Position numbers and translations under genes: made by a program. From contig CAMCZJ010000108.1 in NCBI GenBank assembly GCA_945886995.1, positions 1 to 10,280 on the forward strand: DNA of 10,280 nt, read 5' to 3'. The notes under the pieces were generated by a model, which was given only the letters and a program-made list of their open reading frames with translations, had not been told where the DNA came from and made no database searches. Shown here piece after piece: positions 6,273 to 10,280 of this stretch; positions within the stretch are counted from its first letter, which is position 1, and each line of letters begins with the position of its first letter. Source of the stretch: Asaia bogorensis (GTDB lineage: Bacteria > Pseudomonadota > Alphaproteobacteria > Acetobacterales > Acetobacteraceae).

Positions 6273-7784
6273 ATGCTGGATCGCCCGCACCCGACCCCCG
6301 CCGCCCCTTCGGCAGACCCCTTCGCGCTCGCCAAGGCGCTGTCCGGCCTGCATTTCATCGGCGGCGCCTATGTCCCGGCGGGTAGCGGCAAAAGCTTCGC
6401 CGTCGTGAACCCGGCCACGGGGATTGAAGTGGCGCGCGCGGCGGAAGGCGATGCGGCGGATGTGGATGCGGCGGTGACCAATGCCGCCAAGGCGCAGAAG
6501 GAATGGGCCAAGCTGCCGGCACGCAAGCGCGGCGCCTTGGTGCATCAATGTGCCGCGCTGCTGAAGGAACATGTGGATGAATTGGGCCGGCTGATTGCCC
6601 TTGAAACCGGCAAGGCGTTGCGCACGGAAAGCCGCGTGGAGGCCAATGTTGTCGCTGATGTTTTCGAATTCTTCGGCGGGCTTGGCGGCGAATTGAAGGG
6701 CGAAAGCGTGCCCTTCGCCCCCAATGTGCTGTCGGTCACGGTGCGTGAGCCACTCGGCGTGGTGGGTGCCATCATTCCCTGGAATGTGCCGATGCTGCTG
6801 ATGGCGCTGAAAGTGGCGCCGGCGTTGGTGGCGGGCAATGCTGTGGTGGTGAAAAGCGCGGAAGAAGCGCCGCTGGCGGTGCTGCGCATTTGCGAAATCA
6901 TGAACCGCGTGCTGCCGCCAGGCGTGTTCAATATGATAAGCGGCTTTGGCCCCGAATGCGGCGCGCCGCTGGTGGCGCATCCGCTAGTCAAGAAAGTGAC
7001 CTTCACCGGTTCGGTGGAGACCGGCAAGATTGTCTATCGGGCTGCCGCTGAAAAGCTGATCCCGGTCACGCTGGAATTGGGCGGCAAAAGCCCGATGATT
7101 GTCTTTGCCGATTGCGATTTCGACAAAACGGTCTCCGGCGCGCTGACTTCCATGCGCTTCACGCGCCAGGGGCAAAGCTGCACCGCGGCATCGCGCATTT
7201 ATGTGGAACGGCCGATTTTTGACCGCTTCGTCACCGCCATGAAGGATGCGGTGAATGGCATGGTGATGGGCGATCCCTTGGATGAGAAGACGGATATCGG
7301 CACCATCATCAGCCAAGGCCAATTCGATAAGGTGAAGGACTTCATTGCGGAGGGCACCGCCACCGCCGGCGCCACCGCGCATGTCTGCAGCCGCATGCCA
7401 GAAGACGCTGCGCTGAAGAAGGGCTTGTTCTTGCAACCGGTGATCTTCACGGGCCTGACGCGCGAAAGCCGCCTGGTGCAGGAAGAAATCTTTGGCCCGG
7501 TGACGGTGATTCAGCCCTTTGATGACCCGGAAGCGGTGCTGGCCGAGGCGAATGATTCCGTCTACGGATTGGCCGCCAGCCTTTGGACCAATAACCTGAA
7601 GGTCGGGCTTGATCTGGCGCATCGGCTGGAAGCGGGGCTGGTGCAGATCAATCAAAATCTGGTGGTGCAGGCCAATCTTTCCTATGGTGGCGTGAAGCAA
7701 TCCGGGCTTGGCAAAGAAGCGTCACTGGAAGCCATGCTGGAACATTTCACCCATAAGAAGACCATTATGGTGAATATGGGCTAA
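6273..7784 (+). CDS. NAD(P)-dependent aldehyde dehydrogenase
   Basis: This 503-residue enzyme of the ALDH superfamily should oxidise an aldehyde to the acid with NAD(P) in the cytoplasm. C303 in GQSCTAASR is the catalytic nucleophile and E268 in LELGGKSP the general base. N171 in PWNVP stabilises the oxyanion. FTGSVETG (244-251) is the cofactor-binding turn, and EEIFGPV (404-410) is the usual late signature. The coenzyme loop reads VVVKSAEEAP around K194 instead of the common KPSE form; the lysine is kept. The first 25 residues form a Pro/Ala-rich extension before the domain proper. The substrate cannot be read from sequence and no pathway neighbours help. A lipoprotein gene starts 12 bases after the stop and is probably in the same transcript. 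The family call is certain and the substrate unknown. Confidence 0.94.
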   Translation: MLDRPHPTPAAPSADPFALAKALSGLHFIGGAYVPAGSGKSFAVVNPATGIEVARAAEGDAADVDAAVTNAAKAQKEWAKLPARKRGALVHQCAALLKEHVDELGRLIALETGKALRTESRVEANVVADVFEFFGGLGGELKGESVPFAPNVLSVTVREPLGVVGAIIPWNVPMLLMALKVAPALVAGNAVVVKSAEEAPLAVLRICEIMNRVLPPGVFNMISGFGPECGAPLVAHPLVKKVTFTGSVETGKIVYRAAAEKLIPVTLELGGKSPMIVFADCDFDKTVSGALTSMRFTRQGQSCTAASRIYVERPIFDRFVTAMKDAVNGMVMGDPLDEKTDIGTIISQGQFDKVKDFIAEGTATAGATAHVCSRMPEDAALKKGLFLQPVIFTGLTRESRLVQEEIFGPVTVIQPFDDPEAVLAEANDSVYGLAASLWTNNLKVGLDLAHRLEAGLVQINQNLVVQANLSYGGVKQSGLGKEASLEAMLEHFTHKKTIMVNMG

Positions 7785-7796
7785 GGGGAGGGTGTG

Positions 7797-8243
7797 ATGG
7801 GGCGGTGGTTGGCAGCAGCTTTGCTTGCATTGACACTGGTAGCCTGTGCGCAGCCGCCGCCAGAGCCCCAGCCTATTCCTGAACCACCCGGCCCCGGTCT
7901 TGTTGGCTGGCGTTCCATTGGCTTCAGCAATGAATTGTTTGAAAGCGGCTATGTCCAGGAACGCGAATTGAACATCTCCGGCCCGGTGCGCCGTGCTTGG
8001 ATCATGCTCAATCTGCGCGAATCCATCCCCATTCCGGAAACCGGGGGCAGAGCGCTTTCAGTGCGTTTCATTGGCGAATATCGCTGCGCTGAACGGCTCT
8101 GGCGCCCGCTGGAAGGGGCGTGGTTCGCCAGGCGCAATGCGCAGCAACCCGTGCATGCTGAGCGCCCACGCCGGAGCGGCTTCCGCGCGGCGGCGCCGGG
8201 GACGCTGGATGGGGCGTTTCTGGATGCGGCTTGTGGGTTGTGA
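7797..8243 (+). CDS. Small lipoprotein resembling surface-adhesin protein E
   Basis: The 148-residue product has a clear lipoprotein signal: MGRW, a hydrophobic run, and lipobox LVAC with C17, then a Pro-rich spacer (20-33). The mature part begins at GWRSIG and contains AWIMLN (67-72), a GEYRC motif with C97, RPLEGAWF, and a closing cysteine C146. This order of a tryptophan-led strand, a mid-domain cysteine in a YxC context and a final cysteine resembles the surface-adhesin protein E family; the two cysteines may form a disulfide. That family call is by pattern only. The strong site GGGGAGGG (7785-7792) points to ATG 7797, with GTG 7794 as an alternative. It follows the aldehyde dehydrogenase gene closely and is probably cotranscribed. 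The function is unknown, and adhesion should not be assumed from the family name. Confidence 0.75.
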   Translation: MGRWLAAALLALTLVACAQPPPEPQPIPEPPGPGLVGWRSIGFSNELFESGYVQERELNISGPVRRAWIMLNLRESIPIPETGGRALSVRFIGEYRCAERLWRPLEGAWFARRNAQQPVHAERPRRSGFRAAAPGTLDGAFLDAACGL

Positions 8244-8252
8244 GGGCTGTAA

Positions 8253-8285
8253 GGGCGATTTGCCTCAAGGCAGGTTGAAATCCCC
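8253..8285 (+). other. Imperfect hairpin between the lipoprotein and methyltransferase genes
   Basis: GGG (8253-8255), GATTT (8257-8261) and GCC (8262-8264) can pair with GGC (8269-8271), AAATC (8278-8282) and CCC (8283-8285). The loop is TCAA, with one bulged base and a 6-base internal loop. It lies ten bases after the lipoprotein stop and 30 before the methyltransferase start. It has no T-run, so it could be a message-end structure or part of the next leader. Confidence 0.3.
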
Positions 8286-8303
8286 GGTCTGGCGTCGCTG
8301 TCT

Positions 8304-8307
8304 GGAG
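8304..8307 (+). promoter_or_regulatory. Ribosome binding site deciding the TTG start of the methyltransferase
   Basis: GGAG lies seven bases before TTG 8315. With the coding-like sequence right after it (LSERLKALKVKAAEALRPG), it is the reason for preferring the TTG over the ATG about 41 codons downstream. Confidence 0.5.
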
Positions 8308-8314
8308 ATCACCG

Positions 8315-9445
8315 TTGCCTAATCTCTCCGAAAGGCTGAAGGCGCTCAAGGTAAAGGCTGCGGAAGCGCTGCGTCCGGGGGCGGCTGATGCAGCACCGCT
8401 TCTCTCGAATGGGGCTGTCATTTGGGCGATCCGGGTAATGCTGGGCCGTGAGCCACATAATTCTAAGGAAATCGCGCGATTCCGCCGCAGCGCCGATCTT
8501 GGTGCCTTGCGGCGTGACCTTGCAGAAACCGCCGAATTCAAAGGCTTTCTTTCAACCCTCAAGCCGTGGGCCGCGCCATTATTCTTGCTGGAAGCGCCGG
8601 CCAACCGGTCCATTCCGGCCGTCTTCCGCCCGCCGAGCCTTGCGGCACCAACCTCTCAGCTTTGCACCGAAGCGCAGTTTCGTGAGGAATTGCACACCAA
8701 GATCTGCAATTTATTGGCGTTGCCCCCTTTGCATATGCACCGCAAGAATTGGGAATTCGTCTGGATCATTGCGGTGTTGCATAGGGCAGGGCTTTTGCGC
8801 ACGGGTAAGCGCGCGTTGGGATTCGGTGTTGGCAATGAACCGCTACCCGCTTTTTTTGCCAAGGTTGGGATGGAGGTGCTGGCAACCGATGCGCCGCCTG
8901 ATGCCATTGACGGCCATGGCTGGGATTCCACCGGTCAGCATGCCAGCAGCCGTGAACAGCTATGGCGGCCCGGACAGCTCGACCGCGAGAACTTCGAAAA
9001 GCGTGTTTCCTTTGCCTTCGCTGATATGAACGATATCCCTGAAAAATTCACAGGTTTCGATTTCTGCTGGTCTGCCTGTTGCTTTGAACATTTGGGGTCC
9101 ATCGAAAAGGGCCTCGATTTTGTTCGCAATAGTCTGAAGGCGCTCAAGCCAGGCGGGATTGCCATTCATACAACCGAATTCAATCTTTCTTCCAATGAAG
9201 ATACCTTCGAGCACCCGACGCTTTCGCTATTCAGAAGGCGCGATATTGAAAGCCTTTACGCGCGCCTGATTGAGGAGGGCCACAAGCCCTGGCCGCTCAA
9301 TTTCTTCCCGGGAAATGGGCAGATGGACGCCTATGTGGACCTGCCCCCCTTTGCGACACCGCATCTCAAAATACAGGTGGACAGATACGTGACCACATCT
9401 ATTGGTCTGGTGGTGCAGAAGGCTGAAGTTGCCCCGGCTGGGTGA
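8315..9445 (+). CDS. SAM-dependent methyltransferase with DUF4214-like N-terminal segment
   Basis: This 376-residue protein appears to have two parts. Residues about 34-80 (IWAIRVMLGREPHN, ending AETAEFKGF) resemble DUF4214-type units, which carry an LGREP core and end in an SxEF-like motif. Residues about 145-300 look like a class I methyltransferase: GFGVGNEP (169-176) as the SAM loop, LATD with D192 after strand 2, ADMNDIP (236-242), then FDFCWSACCFEH and LKPGGIAIHTTEF as the strand 4/5 region. The start is TTG at 8315, supported by GGAG at 8304-8307 with 7-base spacing; the first in-frame ATG would remove the LGREP motif. There is no signal peptide, so it is probably cytoplasmic. The substrate is unknown; similar enzymes often modify surface sugars. 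Some stretches are less GC-rich than the left half, and it converges on a TPR gene. Confidence 0.78.
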   Translation: MPNLSERLKALKVKAAEALRPGAADAAPLLSNGAVIWAIRVMLGREPHNSKEIARFRRSADLGALRRDLAETAEFKGFLSTLKPWAAPLFLLEAPANRSIPAVFRPPSLAAPTSQLCTEAQFREELHTKICNLLALPPLHMHRKNWEFVWIIAVLHRAGLLRTGKRALGFGVGNEPLPAFFAKVGMEVLATDAPPDAIDGHGWDSTGQHASSREQLWRPGQLDRENFEKRVSFAFADMNDIPEKFTGFDFCWSACCFEHLGSIEKGLDFVRNSLKALKPGGIAIHTTEFNLSSNEDTFEHPTLSLFRRRDIESLYARLIEEGHKPWPLNFFPGNGQMDAYVDLPPFATPHLKIQVDRYVTTSIGLVVQKAEVAPAG

Positions 9446-9498
9446 GTTTTCGATCAAGCCATTCCGGCGGAGTGGCCTTCTGTGTTGGCCCTGGCCGA

Positions 9499-9519
9499 GG
9501 TGCCCTTTTCAGGCAACCT
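9499..9519. terminator. Possible small hairpin between convergent methyltransferase and TPR genes
   Basis: AGGTGCC can pair with GGC-A-ACCT, with one bulged A and a CTTTTCA loop. It overlaps the stop codon of the TPR gene and lies about 54 bases after the methyltransferase stop. It is short and has no T-run after it, so a terminator role is doubtful. Confidence 0.2.
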
Positions 9520-10280
9520 GTTCCCCGAATAGCTTGATCTGCACGCGCCGCATCATGTGCAAGGGGGCGCCTAAGGCTTCCAGCCGACGGTAAGCCGCAA
9601 CAGCACCCTTTATGTGCTTCGCTTCACGATGGGCATCACATAGCGCTTCCCAAGTCTGCAGATTATCCGGTTGTTTTTCTGCCAAGGCGGAAAGTATTGC
9701 CACTGCGTCACCATGTGCGCCCTTGCCCGTCAGTGCGATGCCAAAACCCAGCATCAATTCCGGCTGATCCGCCGTATCGGCGCGTAGTTCTTCCAGCAGG
9801 CTTGTTGCCTCATCCCATTTTTGCTGGCTGAGTAGGCCAGAAATCAGCGCAATCTGTACCGATAGGGCATGGCTTTCCTGCCCGAGTACGTCCGCGATAT
9901 CTTGCGTGATTGCTTCCAATCCTGTGCCATTGCGCAGTAATATCTCAGCCAATAAGGCGCCAAATTCAGGTGTGGCGGGATAAAGCAGCATGGCGCGGCG
10001 CGCGGTATCTGCCGCTTCCTCAAATTCTTCCTGCTTGATTAAGGCGCGGATCAGAACTTCCCAGATACCGCGCGGCATCTCGGCCAGGCCGATGGCGTGC
10101 CGATAGGCGATGGGAACGGCACCTTCTCGAGACACCGCACCGGAAAGTCTAGCTAGTTGCTGCAATAAAAAGACGTCTGTGGGGAAACGCGCCACTGCGG
10201 CTTCAAGTGTCCGAAAGCTTTCATTGAATCGATCCTGCCGCCAGAGCGAATTCACTAACACCCAATATGCGCGCGTATTG
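9509..10280 (-). CDS. TPR-repeat protein, C-terminal part, cut by the window edge
   Basis: The frame stays open to the last base, upstream of a GTG at 10261, reading TRAYWVLVNSLWRQDRF, so the true start lies outside the window. About 257 residues are visible. They are alpha-helical throughout, with roughly 34-residue units of tetratricopeptide type: a WxxL or AxLL helix, a short turn, an EAxxxxxxAL-like helix, then a proline (for example FRTLEAAVARFPTD, AADTARRAMLLYPATP, AVAILSALAEKQPDN, AVAAYRRLEALGAP). I count about five or six units. TPR arrays bind other proteins; the partner and any catalytic N-terminal domain cannot be seen. The protein ends in a basic helix, MRRVQIKLFGEQ. It converges on the methyltransferase gene with a 63-base gap. 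Long TPR proteins of this kind are sometimes found in glycosylation or surface-polymer loci, but that is only a contextual guess. Confidence 0.8.
   Translation of the reverse strand, partial: NTRAYWVLVNSLWRQDRFNESFRTLEAAVARFPTDVFLLQQLARLSGAVSREGAVPIAYRHAIGLAEMPRGIWEVLIRALIKQEEFEEAADTARRAMLLYPATPEFGALLAEILLRNGTGLEAITQDIADVLGQESHALSVQIALISGLLSQQKWDEATSLLEELRADTADQPELMLGFGIALTGKGAHGDAVAILSALAEKQPDNLQTWEALCDAHREAKHIKGAVAAYRRLEALGAPLHMMRRVQIKLFGEQVA

Noticed and set aside
6237..7700. Two long minus-strand open frames within the aldehyde dehydrogenase gene
   Set aside because: Both are antisense to a certain aldehyde dehydrogenase with all its catalytic motifs, and their His/Arg/Gln-rich translations look like shadow frames.
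1..10280. Search for CRISPR arrays, insertion sequences, phage genes or defence systems
   Set aside because: No regularly spaced repeats, transposase or integrase motifs, terminal inverted repeats or known defence domains were seen. The E1-like gene has no E2 or JAB neighbour, so it does not look like a CBASS- or Bil-type system.

Overview
This high-GC window looks like a chromosomal segment of an alphaproteobacterium. The closest feel is Rhodospirillales/Acetobacteraceae, judged from GC-rich codon use and from protein styles such as a lytic transglycosylase lipoprotein with an Ala/Pro-rich linker and a SPOR-like tail. The placement is an inference. I see no insertion sequence, phage gene, CRISPR array, rRNA or tRNA.

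Layout. Minus strand 1-1990: an MgtC/DUF4010-type membrane protein is followed by the N-terminal part of an NDP-forming acyl-CoA synthetase that runs off the left edge; the two probably share a transcript. Plus strand 2041-3242: a HesA/MoeB/ThiF E1-like adenylyltransferase overlaps a DsrE-like protein by 4 bases (ATGA), a compact sulfur-transfer-type pair. Bases 3243-3564 are non-coding leader sequence. Plus strand 3565-4797: a secreted lytic transglycosylase lipoprotein. It converges on enolase (minus strand, 4866-6143) across a 68-base gap holding a perfect 11-bp inverted repeat. Divergently from enolase, plus strand 6273-8243 carries an NAD(P)-type aldehyde dehydrogenase and, 12 bases later, a small lipoprotein resembling surface-adhesin protein E. 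Plus strand 8315-9445: a SAM-dependent methyltransferase with a TTG start and an N-terminal segment resembling DUF4214. It converges on a TPR-repeat protein (minus strand, 9509 to beyond the right edge).

How the genes relate. Most are housekeeping or general metabolism: glycolysis (enolase), aldehyde oxidation, acyl-CoA formation, cell-wall remodelling and sulfur carrier activation. They do not form one pathway. The right end (methyltransferase and TPR protein) is less GC-rich in places and looks more accessory; such genes often sit near surface glycan or protein-modification loci.

I did not find a convincing new biological system. The most worthwhile leads are the E1-like/DsrE pair, the composite methyltransferase, the adhesin-E-like lipoprotein behind the aldehyde dehydrogenase, and several intergenic inverted or direct repeats.
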